Positions 18,043 to 25,676 are shown, numbered from the stretch's first letter. The stretch is 64,000 nucleotides of DNA from Proteus hauseri ATCC 700826 (GCF_001654965.1 NZ_LXEV01000027.1:1-64000); one strand, 5' to 3'. Made by a program: numbers and translations. Notes: generated by a model not told the origin, from the sequence alone.

Positions 18043-18542
18043 TATTCCTCCATCGCTTCTGCATTATTTACTTCACTTGATAACAGTTCTCTCATTTCAT
18101 CAATAACAATTTGAACTTGCACTAATTGTTCTGCATTCCATCCGTGATCTCGCTCTAACCTGTCTGGCCACGTTTCCAGAACCTGAGCAATCGCCTTGAT
18201 AATAACCGCCATTTCTCGATGAACTTCTGATGCTGGAATAAGTTGTTTTAATGTAGTTTCAAATTTAATTCTTTCATTTTCAGATTGATACCAATCTTTT
18301 CTATCTTTAGGGAACATAAGGTCAGGATCTTGAATCCCTTCCCCACCCTTACTGTTATCTGCAAAAATTATTGGCCCAATATCTCTCAATGCATAAACAG
18401 GGTTTCCTCTGACTGTATTAGCAATGGGAACATTGGCTTCTAATAATCTCTTTTTGACTGTGCCTCGGTTTAGCCCGAATGCCTCAGCAATCTTTGCAAC
18501 ACTCCAGTTATAGGCGTCTCCCAGATTGCTGACATTAGACAT
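18042..18542 (-). CDS. Nu1: Terminase small subunit, lambda gpNu1-like
   Basis: A protein of about 166 residues. The N-terminus is a winged helix-turn-helix (NWSVAKIAEAFGLNRGTVKK) that recognises cosB in Nu1 proteins. The rest is helical and would contact the large subunit. The ATG at 18542 has GAGG five bases upstream; a GTG at 18548 is the alternative. It is the first gene after cos, and its stop overlaps the start of A. Confidence 0.92.
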   Translation of the reverse strand: MSNVSNLGDAYNWSVAKIAEAFGLNRGTVKKRLLEANVPIANTVRGNPVYALRDIGPIIFADNSKGGEGIQDPDLMFPKDRKDWYQSENERIKFETTLKQLIPASEVHREMAVIIKAIAQVLETWPDRLERDHGWNAEQLVQVQIVIDEMRELLSSEVNNAEAMEE

Positions 18543-18719
18543 CGACACCTCACTTGGTCAGGTGAATTTTTTGTTTTTTAATAAAAATCAATATGATAAA
18601 TAGCATTGAGGTGACAGCAGTTAAAAAATATCGTCATCTCAATGCTGTTTATATTTATATATATCAATAAATTAGGAGACCTGCTGCTGACACCATGGAA
18701 ATCAGAAAACTAGCCGTTT

Positions 18720-18740
18720 CCCGCGTGCGCGTCGCCCCGT
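18720..18740 (-). other. Candidate cos site (cosN), lambda-like
   Basis: On the minus strand the sequence is ACG, then GGGCGACGCGCA, then CGCGGG. Lambda cosN reads ACG, GGGCGGCGACCT, CGCGGG: the flanks are identical and the 12-base overhang equivalent matches at 8 of 12 positions. The overhang would be 18726-18737. The site sits in a GC-rich island in otherwise AT-rich DNA, about 180 bases upstream of the small terminase gene, the lambda distance. In the remaining non-coding stretch 18549-18824 I see no gene; the part between cos and terS would hold cosB/cosQ-type sites. Confidence 0.78.
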
Positions 18741-18824
18741 GGAGAGGGTACCCCGCCGGGAGTACCTTTTGAATTAACTAATTGTTTTTATTTAATTATT
18801 ATTTAAATAATTCTTTATCTATCT

Positions 18825-19232
18825 TTACTTCTGGCTACACCACGTTCTGTTAATAGCCTCAGCCCATGCTTGTTGATCTGCTACCCGTGCATTCATTAGT
18901 TCAGCAATAGCGATACTGGTTGACTCTGCTTGCTTCATTAAACCTTCTGCCTTAATCCTTATGTCCCGATCAAACTTATTATTGATAAGCACACCACTAA
19001 ATACCGCATCACCCGATGCACTAAATTTAATCTTTGGTGAATCAATGACAGCATCTTTAATGAAACACTTGTCTAGAGCTGTAATAAAGAAATCGTTGCT
19101 TTGCTCTGATTTAATGCTGACCTTGATACCTACATCTTGCATCAATTGTTTAATACGGGTTAGTTGTTCTTCTAACTTATCTAACTCGCTTGTATCTACT
19201 GAGACTTTTAATTTAATAATGTTATCTGACAT
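18825..19232 (-). CDS. Hypothetical phage protein beside cos
   Basis: A 135-residue protein starting MSDNIIKLKVSVDTSELDKL. A short coiled coil (SELDKLEEQLTRIKQLMQDV) is followed by a beta-rich middle and a helical Ala-rich C-terminus (ESTSIAIAELMNARVADQQA). The ATG at 19232 has TTGGAG upstream, better than an upstream start at 19304. It lies between Rz and cos, the place where lambdoid phages carry non-essential late genes. I do not recognise the family. Confidence 0.6.
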   Translation of the reverse strand: MSDNIIKLKVSVDTSELDKLEEQLTRIKQLMQDVGIKVSIKSEQSNDFFITALDKCFIKDAVIDSPKIKFSASGDAVFSGVLINNKFDRDIRIKAEGLMKQAESTSIAIAELMNARVADQQAWAEAINRTWCSQK

Positions 19233-19304
19233 ATCTATCTCCAATAAAAAACCACCAGCTATTAACTGATGGCTATCGATATAAACTCTATCAACGCCAC
19301 TCAA

Positions 19305-19749
19305 TGAATGACGTTTGTAGAATTAAATATATTTATGTCTCTCCATAGTCACGCCGTTTCTTCTCTCATAGCTGACGTTACTACTCATACTAAAAACGAG
19401 TGGATTCATTGTTTTTGATTCTCACCATGCGCTCGCTGTGAGGAAATGCAGGTCATGGCTAACATAGGAAACAGCGACAATGCAACGCATTAAAAATCCC
19501 CGCTATTGCGAGGTGATTGTTTTCTAAAAATTTACGTTGATTATTAACAATTGAGCTTATTGGTTATTGGTAATCTATTGTTTTCACACATACCAGTGAA
19601 AGCCCTGAGGAAGCCCAAAATCACAGGGTTATTTTTATCTTGCGTTGTTTATTTAGGTAGGAGATGGGTTAATCAGAATTATCAATCTGGTATATATACT
19701 TACTTAAGCTATACTAAGCAAATATCACTATACTTTAATTGATATATTG
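19305..19749. other. Non-coding stretch between the cos-side gene and Rz
   Basis: No convincing gene on either strand. At 19492-19517 the minus strand has a hairpin (AATCACCTCGC / GCGGGGATT type) followed by TTTTT, a likely minus-strand terminator after the lysis genes. A 63-codon TTG-initiated plus-strand frame (19551-19742) has no ribosome-binding site and is not called. Confidence 0.45.
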
Positions 19750-20244
19750 TTAGTTTGCCCATGCACCCATGCTGGGCTTTTTTTTGTTTACACACTCCAC
19801 TCTAATGTAATCCTGCAACCCTTCAATTATTTGCTCTGACTGTGCAATTCGCTCTCTGAGTAACCAATAATTTCGGATAGCGGTGTCAGTAGGTCGGGCG
19901 GTGGTTGCATTAGCCATGCTGGTGGTGGGATTACTGGTGCTCTCTGGACAGTTGGCTTTGATGTACACCCGTTCAGGATTGCGCTCAGCACTAACACGCA
20001 ACCTATCAATTTCATTCTTTGCACTGGCTAACTCCTGAGTGTATTTAATATCGAGGTGATTTAGTCGCTCTATACGTACTTGATAATCAGTATTGATAGC
20101 CTTCTGATCTTCGAGTGTGGCAGTAAGTTCTTTGTTGTTTTCTGTCAGTGTGTTAATTCTTTTCGCTTGTGCATTAATCAACGCACAACCACCAGCAACA
20201 ATCCCCACCATCACAATGACAATGTAAATTTTCCAGTGCTTCAT
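19750..20244 (-). CDS. Rz: i-spanin Rz
   Basis: A 164-residue inner-membrane spanin that, with Rz1, disrupts the outer membrane at lysis. It has one N-terminal membrane segment (IYIVIVMVGIVAGGCALINA), then a long coiled coil (RINTLTENNKELTATLEDQK and on to about residue 90), then a Ser/Thr-rich periplasmic region. It follows the endolysin and a small membrane ORF and contains Rz1 in another frame, the classic lambda arrangement. Confidence 0.92.
   Translation of the reverse strand: MKHWKIYIVIVMVGIVAGGCALINAQAKRINTLTENNKELTATLEDQKAINTDYQVRIERLNHLDIKYTQELASAKNEIDRLRVSAERNPERVYIKANCPESTSNPTTSMANATTARPTDTAIRNYWLLRERIAQSEQIIEGLQDYIRVECVNKKKPSMGAWAN
19827..20015 (-). CDS. Rz1: o-spanin lipoprotein Rz1, nested within Rz
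   Basis: A 62-residue protein in the +1 frame inside Rz. It begins MKLIGCVLVLSAILNGCTSK, a lipoprotein signal with lipobox LNGC, followed by a proline-rich mature part (VIPPPAWLMQPPPDLL). Complete nesting of a proline-rich lipoprotein in Rz is diagnostic of Rz1. The ATG at 20015 is preferred over a GTG at 20024. It anchors in the outer membrane and pairs with Rz. Confidence 0.9.
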   Translation of the reverse strand: MKLIGCVLVLSAILNGCTSKPTVQRAPVIPPPAWLMQPPPDLLTPLSEIIGYSESELHSQSK

Positions 20245-20246
20245 AA

Positions 20247-20405
20247 TTAGTACCTGTGATGTGATATAGCTACCTGACAGCGCTTTTCTAAACTTGCCTT
20301 ATCGTTAACACATGAATTATCAATTGAGATATACACACAAAAAGAAACCATTAGTAATATTGCAACAACGGTTATTAGAATGAGGATTAAAGATTTCCAT
20401 GACAT
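20247..20405 (-). CDS. Small membrane protein between endolysin and Rz
   Basis: A 52-residue frame from the ATG at 20405 to a TAA three bases before the Rz start. It begins MSWKSLILILITVVAILLMV, a single strong membrane segment, and continues to a short tail with two cysteines (IDNSCVNDKASLEKRCQVAI). It overlaps the endolysin 3' end by 19 bases and is packed tightly against Rz, so it is likely translated. It could be a second holin or antiholin component. I do not recognise a named family. Confidence 0.6.
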   Translation of the reverse strand: MSWKSLILILITVVAILLMVSFCVYISIDNSCVNDKASLEKRCQVAISHHRY

Positions 20406-20857
20406 AGTGCTGACTCCGCATCTCTACGACTGACTAGCCCTCGCCAAACCTTTCCACCAGCATAAACCCAACGTTTCATTTCTTCACAAGCACCGTACTG
20501 ATCACCTGCGTTTAATTTCTTTAGCAATGTAGAACGTGCAAAGGCTGTGGTACCCACATTGAAAGCAAAGGAATATAGAGAAGCTTTTGTTTTATCATCT
20601 ACCGGCACTTTAACCAGGACATCAACTTGCTGTTGCGTTCTGATAAAGTCTTTCTGCAGTAACTCGTCACACTCTTGTTGTGTGTATGTCTTACCTTGAA
20701 TGATGTCGTTTCCAGTATGGCCATAACAAACCGTAAGAATTCCAGCAACATCACGATAAGGCTCATAACGAACACCTTCAAAGTAACCGATCACTGTTAT
20801 CGCAATACTGACCGCACCAGCACTCGCAACTGCAGCCACCTTTTGCTTTAGATTCAT
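20387..20857 (-). CDS. R: SAR endolysin (lysozyme, GH24 / P21 R type)
   Basis: A 156-residue muramidase that cleaves the glycan backbone of peptidoglycan. The catalytic Glu-8-Asp-5-Thr pattern is visible in FEGVRYEPYRDVAGILTVCY followed by GHT: E27, D36 and the Thr after CYGH. The N-terminus (VAAVASAGAVSIAITVIGYF) is a weakly hydrophobic Ala/Gly/Ser-rich segment, the mark of a signal-arrest-release domain. The enzyme would be exported by Sec and activated when it leaves the membrane. Its start overlaps the holin stop (TAATG). Confidence 0.93.
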   Translation of the reverse strand: MNLKQKVAAVASAGAVSIAITVIGYFEGVRYEPYRDVAGILTVCYGHTGNDIIQGKTYTQQECDELLQKDFIRTQQQVDVLVKVPVDDKTKASLYSFAFNVGTTAFARSTLLKKLNAGDQYGACEEMKRWVYAGGKVWRGLVSRRDAESALCHGNL

Positions 20858-21126
20858 TAAATGTCCTTTTTAGCTTTAGTCAGCATCTCGCCAACTATCT
20901 TTTCTATGTCCTGCGGATCACTAGAACAATTTCGATGAACTAATTCAGCAAATAACGCTGTTCGTTTCCGCTGTTCCCGCTGTGTCATAAAATAAGTTGA
21001 TAATCCAAGGAGCATGCTGAATCCCATCCCTATTACAAATCCCCATTCATAAAGTGAAAGACTTGCAAAAAAGGCAGTTAAGCCAGCTGTTCCGTAGGTA
21101 GCATTGGTCAATTTTTCCATGCGCAT
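20857..21126 (-). CDS. S: Pinholin, phage 21 S-like, with probable dual start
   Basis: An 89-residue protein (87 from the second ATG) with two membrane segments, at about residues 12-30 (GTAGLTAFFASLSLYEWGFV) and 33-50 (GMGFSMLLGLSTYFM), then a charged C-tail (TQREQRKRTA). The GTS/GTA-rich first segment and layout resemble the phage 21 pinholin. The start region reads M-R-M-E-K: an ATG at 21126 and a second at 21120, with AGGGGG upstream. As in phage 21 (M-K-S-M), the longer form would carry an extra positive charge and act as antiholin. It pairs logically with the SAR endolysin. A GTG at 21132 is also in frame. Confidence 0.85.
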   Translation of the reverse strand: MRMEKLTNATYGTAGLTAFFASLSLYEWGFVIGMGFSMLLGLSTYFMTQREQRKRTALFAELVHRNCSSDPQDIEKIVGEMLTKAKKDI

Positions 21127-21266
21127 ATACACCCCCTACGGAGTGTCCGAGTTTAGTTAAAGGGGAGCAGACTCACAGCTCTTGTGTGAAGTGGTTAGTG
21201 TGTGTGATTGATACTGTGGTCTGCAATGTGTAAATAGATGGTGGGCACAACTCCACCTAGTGTGCA

Positions 21267-21302
21267 ATTATCGATATCTCTGCATGAGGTTTTCGATAAT
21301 TA
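21267..21302. repeat. Inverted repeat upstream of the holin gene region
   Basis: AATTATCGA and TCGATAATT form perfect 9-bp arms around 18 bases. There is no U-tract, so it is not an obvious terminator. It lies between a small late ORF and the holin gene; an operator or RNA stem is possible. Confidence 0.4.
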
Positions 21303-21434
21303 ATGAAATACCGCTCGCCAATAAGCTTTATATTTAGATCGGGTAACGAAATAATGAAATGACCAAGCTAAGCCTAATTGCTCTTTAGTCTTACCAGATA
21401 GATTTATACATAGATTAATAAATAAATTTTTCAT
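21300..21434 (-). CDS. Small phage protein, unknown (44 aa)
   Basis: A 44-residue frame starting MKNLFINLCINLSGKTKEQL and ending in a basic, aromatic segment (HYFVTRSKYKAYWRAVFH). A clear GGAG ribosome-binding site lies eight bases before the ATG at 21434, which supports translation; a longer reading from 21515 would overlap the next gene. It lies among small late-early ORFs between Q and lysis. Function unknown. Confidence 0.45.
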   Translation of the reverse strand: MKNLFINLCINLSGKTKEQLGLAWSFHYFVTRSKYKAYWRAVFH

Positions 21435-21468
21435 ATTTTCTCCAATAAAAAAGGCCACCGAAATGACC

Positions 21469-21717
21469 TTACTGGCAAGCTTTTCTGCCTCTGGAAATAA
21501 CCCGAACAGTATCACCTGTTACTGTCGTAATATAAGCGCGATCTGTTCTATTAATATCAAATGATGGGATGGCGTCTTTCTTTATGTGTTCAACCCGCGC
21601 CACGATATCTTTATTTTCTGATTCAGGATAAAACTCTAAGCGGTACATTTCACCTAAGCAGTGGACTTCTTCCACTTTACGTCCTTCACGTTCAGTAATT
21701 AATTTAAGTGCGTACAT
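21469..21717 (-). CDS. Hypothetical phage protein (82 aa)
   Basis: An 82-residue protein starting MYALKLITEREGRKVEEVHC, with a mixed alpha/beta profile and a C-terminal ITTVTGDTVRVISRGRK segment. An AGGAAC ribosome-binding site precedes the ATG. It lies between the Cys-rich protein and the lysis block and runs with them. No family recognised. Confidence 0.6.
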   Translation of the reverse strand: MYALKLITEREGRKVEEVHCLGEMYRLEFYPESENKDIVARVEHIKKDAIPSFDINRTDRAYITTVTGDTVRVISRGRKACQ

Positions 21718-21788
21718 AATTTCGTTCCTTATTTTAGATAATAAAAAAGACCGCCTAGGCGATCTTTAATTAATTCATACATTTTTAT

Positions 21789-22001
21789 TTATGACGTGTG
21801 ACACTCTCTGCAGCACCAGTAGCAACCATCAGCGGTTCTATATCCATTAGCCTTTGCTTGAGAAACAGCCTGAGCACAACTGGTAAAATAACCTAAATAT
21901 TGCCGATTTGACTCGTTAGGCATGTGGTTACAACCATCTTGATGAACTTCATAATCACCATGATTATCAGTAGATGTGTGAACATAGTAATGATGATACA
22001 T
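21789..22001 (-). CDS. Small cysteine-rich protein (70 aa)
   Basis: A 70-residue His/Tyr-rich protein with six cysteines. The end reads ADGCYWCCRECHTS, giving CxxCCxxC with a further Cys24 and Cys42, so metal binding is plausible. The pattern of C-HMP, LGYFTSCAQAVSQAKANGY and CHTS appears in small uncharacterised proteins of proteobacteria and their phages. It is the first gene after the presumed late promoter region. Function unknown. Confidence 0.6.
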   Translation of the reverse strand: MYHHYYVHTSTDNHGDYEVHQDGCNHMPNESNRQYLGYFTSCAQAVSQAKANGYRTADGCYWCCRECHTS

Positions 22002-22509
22002 AAATACCTCTTATTGTTGTGTACACAAAGAGATAATATGTTAAATAGTTAAATTATTCTTACTATTAGATCACATATCAAGCAATCAACAGGTAAAACA
22101 GCAAGTTGTATTTAACCACACTTTCGTAGTGGTCACGCCATGCCCTTGGGAACTGCCGTCTATTGACCGCTAATAACTGGTGTGTATTTGGCTTTTACAC
22201 TGCTTTAAGAGCTATTTTTAATATATTAACCTTAACCCGTCGCTACACAGGCTAGCTATCATGCTACTCAGGGGTTAGTCATTACCTAACCATTATCACC
22301 TAGTAATTGCGGTTTAACCGCTTATTTGCACATAATAAATACTCCATAGTTATGGTGCCTTCTTAGTCGCGACCAATTTGGCGATTTAATATTTAGATAA
22401 ATAAGAAAAAAATGTGAGAGATAAAGCAATTTAGGAGCGCATGAAAAAAGAAAACCCCGCCGGAGCGAGGTTTCATAATATAAGTTAGGTGACTACGTAT
22501 TCACTCTTA
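22002..22509. other. Non-coding region between Q and the late genes
   Basis: About 500 bases without a convincing gene, the place where lambdoid phages have the late promoter pR', qut site and leader terminator. I see palindromes at GCGGTTTAACCGC (near 22307-22320) and GGTTAG/CTAACC (near 22276-22294), and a terminator at 22443-22473. I could not identify the late promoter with confidence and saw no tRNA. Confidence 0.5.
22443..22473 (-). terminator. Intrinsic terminator just after Q
   Basis: On the minus strand AAACCTCGC-TCCG-GCGGGGTTT forms a hairpin (one mismatch) followed by a T-rich run (TTTTCTTTTTT). It would end the early rightward transcript after Q or act as the late leader terminator that Q overrides. 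Confidence 0.75.
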
Positions 22510-22950
22510 TCACATTAGCACTATTTTTGCGTAGCGCACTAATGCTTTTTTTGAATCGATAATTTTTGGTGATTTCATTACCTCAACATCCATTTCAAGA
22601 GGAACATTTAACATAGCCAAACATCCCTCGACAAATCCCTCAGCTACTTGAAGTTGTTGTCTAATGCGCCCTTCACTCACTTTCCACGATTTAGCAATGC
22701 TCCGCTTTGATAACCCATAAATATAATGAGCAACAATTAACTCCAATTCATCTTCTTTTCTAATTCGTTTTAAATGAGCAATAACACCATCAATTAATAA
22801 CCCGTCGTCATCACTACACGCAATGCGTGAACTAGATGATGGTGGTATTAAACCTTTAAACCCTGCAGCTATATGAGAATAATCCACACCACTATTATCA
22901 TTAGATGCCCATGCTCCCCAACGCGATAAAACTTCCTGCATATCTCTCAT
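22510..22950 (-). CDS. Q: Late antiterminator, Q-like
   Basis: A 146-residue protein matching the antitermination Q family: MRDMQEVLSRWGAWASNDNS, GVDYSHIAAGFKGLIPPSSS, then LIVAHYIYGLSKRSIAKSWK and a helix-turn-helix-like SEGRIRQQLQVAEGFVEGCL. In lambdoid phages Q modifies RNA polymerase at the late promoter so that it reads through terminators into lysis, head and tail genes. The ATG at 22950 has GAGGAG upstream; the frame opens further upstream, but the family begins here. All late genes lie downstream on the same strand. Confidence 0.85.
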   Translation of the reverse strand: MRDMQEVLSRWGAWASNDNSGVDYSHIAAGFKGLIPPSSSSRIACSDDDGLLIDGVIAHLKRIRKEDELELIVAHYIYGLSKRSIAKSWKVSEGRIRQQLQVAEGFVEGCLAMLNVPLEMDVEVMKSPKIIDSKKALVRYAKIVLM

Positions 22951-22978
22951 GCCTAATACTCCTCGTGCCGTACACACG

Positions 22979-24004
22979 TTAAATAAATGCACCGATACCT
23001 AGCGACCGGTTTAAAAAATGAAATAACAACTCGATTTGATTGCTGTGAGTGGTTTCCCATTGTTTTGGGTCACGGTGTAGCTCGTCATGGTGAATGCGAC
23101 ATAATGGAATAGTGAATAAATCGTGAGCTTTCATTCCCATACCTCCCATACCATGACCAATGATGTGGTGCGGATCATCAGCCTGTTGCCCACACACGCA
23201 ACACGGTTGAGTTTTCACCCATTGTAGCCAGTTGGTGCTTTTCCAACGTTGCATTTTAGGTTTAAGAAGAAATGACGCTGGTGGCTCAGGATCGACAGAG
23301 ACTTTTATAACGGGTTTTATCGCATCTAAACGCTCATTCATTGCAGATAATACTGTTACGTTACTTGGAATAATGTCAGCCTCAGGAAAACCGCCATGCA
23401 CTCTGCGCTCTTTAGGCTCCACAGGCCAATCCAACACTCTCCGCAATATGGCATCGTGCAACTCATCAACAACACCATGCATAACAGCAAATGTGAAAAA
23501 GTCTGGGATAGTTAGCTGGTGGTTATCATCTAACCTCAAACGAAAACGAATAGTGTCTATCATCCAATTGATACGATTTTCATGGGCTAATTCAGCTACC
23601 CACACAGCCGATGAATGACGAATATGATTATCGTGGTACCAACAAGTGCGGATCACCCCCGCCTCATGAAAGGTTGTTACTAATTCATGGTGATGATAAT
23701 TATCCTCATCGTTGTCAATCTGACAGCAATGAATATTACGAGTTACCCACATATCCATTGGGGCAACCTTATCTATCGCATGAACCACTTTTTTACTATT
23801 GAGAAATTGTATGATGTATTTGTTATTCAATAATGGCTGCTCATCACCCGTTAAAACACCTGACGGGAGAACGTCTAAACTTTTAGGTACATCACTAATA
23901 ATTACGCGGTTGTGCTTTTTAAATTGCTCGAGTAATTCAGCGCCCGGTTTAAGTAACACAACGCCAAGCTCTTTTTGAATATAAGGTGTTAATAATAATT
24001 TCAT
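22979..24004 (-). CDS. DUF968 family protein with HNH-like zinc motif
   Basis: A 341-residue protein of the DUF968 type carried by lambdoid prophages in the nin-like region. The C-terminal 80 residues hold a putative HNH/zinc fold: PCCVCGQQADDPHHIIGHGM, then PLCRIHHDELHRDP. These residues could bind a metal and cut DNA, though activity is not established for the family. The N-terminal 250 residues are without recognised motifs. Its start overlaps the stop of the KilA-N gene (ATGA). Confidence 0.8.
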   Translation of the reverse strand: MKLLLTPYIQKELGVVLLKPGAELLEQFKKHNRVIISDVPKSLDVLPSGVLTGDEQPLLNNKYIIQFLNSKKVVHAIDKVAPMDMWVTRNIHCCQIDNDEDNYHHHELVTTFHEAGVIRTCWYHDNHIRHSSAVWVAELAHENRINWMIDTIRFRLRLDDNHQLTIPDFFTFAVMHGVVDELHDAILRRVLDWPVEPKERRVHGGFPEADIIPSNVTVLSAMNERLDAIKPVIKVSVDPEPPASFLLKPKMQRWKSTNWLQWVKTQPCCVCGQQADDPHHIIGHGMGGMGMKAHDLFTIPLCRIHHDELHRDPKQWETTHSNQIELLFHFLNRSLGIGAFI

Positions 24005-24804
24005 ACACTCACCTGTTTATTCAGCATCACCATGCGGATCAACTCATCCGTTTTGCTCTCAAAGAAATGCGGTTGGGTTTCACGAGGGTTATTAGGGCTG
24101 GTCATATTCTTACCAAACTGACAACCCCTTGCCGTAACAGACCAAAACTCCTTCGTTTTGTTAGCTGTTTTCGTGCTTGGACGTGATAACCGCTCAACAA
24201 TGCCAAGATCAGCTAATCGTTTGTAGGCCTGTCGTGCTGAAATAGGTAAGTTGTGTTTGTTGATCAGCGTTGATAGTGCAACTGTTGGCCGACTTGAACC
24301 ATCCATAGAACCGCTGGGCGCATCAATCGCATAAACAGGGGCTAACTCAGGTAATCCAGCCATTGTTTGTAATTTTTGATAGGCACCCAACTTTGATGAG
24401 TTGGAGAAATTTAAACTTTTAGACATAGATTCTAGCAATATCACACCGGCTTGAACCTTATCACTGAGTTTTTCTTGGTGCTGTTGTGTCACTAAAGCAT
24501 CAAAGGTGCGGATCACTTTTAAATGAAAAGAAGCACTGATCCACATTGCATAAGCGTAAACCAATTCTTTGCAGACATAGGTACCTTGGTTATATCCACC
24601 AGCAACAGTAACAATAGGCGCTCCTGAGATCACAGGAGCGGTCGAAATTTCATCAATTAACTCTTTTGTTTGAGCCAATGAACTCCAGTTTGACGGTTGG
24701 TGCCGTTTTTCACCACCCGACACTCGATGTAAATCATTTAAACAATAACGACCGGCTACATCTCTACGAACCTGAAAACCATCAATAACAATTAATCCAT
24801 TCAT
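24001..24804 (-). CDS. KilA-N domain phage regulatory protein
   Basis: A 267-residue protein with an N-terminal KilA-N DNA-binding domain (about residues 1-105: YCLNDLHRVSGGEKRHQPSN, NQGTYVCKELVYAYAMWISA, FHLKVIRTFDALV). A helical middle follows, and then a second winged-helix-like region (INKHNLPISARQAYKRLADL) near the C-terminus, ending with ARGCQFGKN. The ATG at 24804 has GGAGAG about ten bases upstream; a GTG at 24819 is less likely. Such proteins are common in the replication/nin segment of enterobacterial phages. The regulatory target is unknown. Confidence 0.85.
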   Translation of the reverse strand: MNGLIVIDGFQVRRDVAGRYCLNDLHRVSGGEKRHQPSNWSSLAQTKELIDEISTAPVISGAPIVTVAGGYNQGTYVCKELVYAYAMWISASFHLKVIRTFDALVTQQHQEKLSDKVQAGVILLESMSKSLNFSNSSKLGAYQKLQTMAGLPELAPVYAIDAPSGSMDGSSRPTVALSTLINKHNLPISARQAYKRLADLGIVERLSRPSTKTANKTKEFWSVTARGCQFGKNMTSPNNPRETQPHFFESKTDELIRMVMLNKQVSV

Positions 24805-24821
24805 GCTATTTCTCTCCACTT

Positions 24822-25205
24822 TTACTCGTGACCGTACATCACGTTATTAAATGAGCGGATAGTGATTTCTAACTTTCCACCCTTTACGACTTCCATTAAC
24901 ATCACATCCATGTGTTTCACTTGCTGATCATCTTCCCAAACCCCTGCATGTGTTAATGCATCAAATGGGGCTTTTAAAAAATTATCAATATCTCTGCGCT
25001 GTTTTGTTGGTGGATATAAGCGAACCAGGACGGAGACATTTTCTTTAATTGCTTTAGGTTTTCGTTTTAGCTGCTCATATACAGAAGCGATGGTATTAGT
25101 TCGAAACTTACGCCCTTTTTCACTGATCAGCGTTCTACCCTTAATATTTCGCCAATATGAGTTAACACTTGGTGGAAATGGGAGTGTGAGTATTAATTCA
25201 GACAT
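24822..25205 (-). CDS. rusA: Holliday junction resolvase, RusA family
   Basis: A 127-residue endonuclease that resolves four-way junctions during phage recombination. The start MSELILTLPFPPSVNSYWRN is the family signature. The acidic active-site cluster is visible in RRDIDNFLKAPFDALTHAGV and WEDDQQV. The ATG at 25205 overlaps the stop of a tiny membrane ORF upstream. RusA is the usual resolvase in the nin region of lambdoid prophages. Confidence 0.93.
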   Translation of the reverse strand: MSELILTLPFPPSVNSYWRNIKGRTLISEKGRKFRTNTIASVYEQLKRKPKAIKENVSVLVRLYPPTKQRRDIDNFLKAPFDALTHAGVWEDDQQVKHMDVMLMEVVKGGKLEITIRSFNNVMYGHE

Positions 25206-25278
25206 AAGTCCCCCATAGACCAATCAGTAATGTCACTACAAACCAAAACGCCACAAACAACATATATTTAGTTATCAT
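25198..25278 (-). CDS. Tiny membrane protein (26 aa)
   Basis: A 26-codon frame from the ATG at 25278, with AGGAGCTGATA directly upstream. The product is one hydrophobic segment (MITKYMLFVAFWFVVTLLIG then LWGTYV). Its stop overlaps the rusA start by eight bases, so it is at least a translational coupler and possibly a real membrane peptide. No family recognised. Confidence 0.5.
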   Translation of the reverse strand: MITKYMLFVAFWFVVTLLIGLWGTYV

Positions 25279-25280
25279 TA

Positions 25281-25676
25281 TCAGCTCCTATTATTACGTG
25301 CTGCTCTAACTAACGAATCGTAGGGCTCAGTTGGTAATTTCCCCATTAATGAAAAATTAGATGTCGCGTGTTTTACCCATTTAATAGTTGGCAAAGCACA
25401 TTTTTTAGTTTTCTGAATATTCAGTTTTTCAATGTAGACTGACTCACCTGATTTTCGTGATTCTGTTATTGCTGAATGAACTCTTTCTGCCTCTTTAGTT
25501 ACTCTGTAACGTAATGGGCGCACTTCGCTGATCCTGATTAATGCACCCAAACTCCAAAGGTGAGCTAATGCCCTTGATGCGCCAGCTAAATTAATGTCTA
25601 AATCACGAGTAACAATGTCGCGATCCACTACTTCACCAACTTTGTATAACGCTAAAATTTGCTCTGTGATTTTCAT
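25281..25676 (-). CDS. Putative winged-helix phage protein
   Basis: A 131-residue basic protein. The N-terminal 65 residues look like a winged helix (KITEQILALYKVGEVVDRDI, LAGASRALAHLWSLGALIRI, RPLRYRVTKEAERV). The C-terminal half is Lys-rich. The ATG at 25676 overlaps the methylase stop (ATGA). It may bind DNA; I do not recognise a named family. Confidence 0.6.
   Translation of the reverse strand: MKITEQILALYKVGEVVDRDIVTRDLDINLAGASRALAHLWSLGALIRISEVRPLRYRVTKEAERVHSAITESRKSGESVYIEKLNIQKTKKCALPTIKWVKHATSNFSLMGKLPTEPYDSLVRAARNNRS

Noticed and set aside
19551-19742. A 63-codon plus-strand frame beside a plus-strand hairpin with T8 (near 19757-19785)
   Set aside because: It starts with TTG, has no ribosome-binding site and no family features. 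The hairpin lies inside the end of Rz and is likely coincidental.
22002-22509. Possible tRNA or ncRNA genes between Q and the late genes
   Set aside because: Several short palindromes occur, but I found no tRNA T-loop signature or cloverleaf, and no convincing promoter-terminator pair for a separate RNA.
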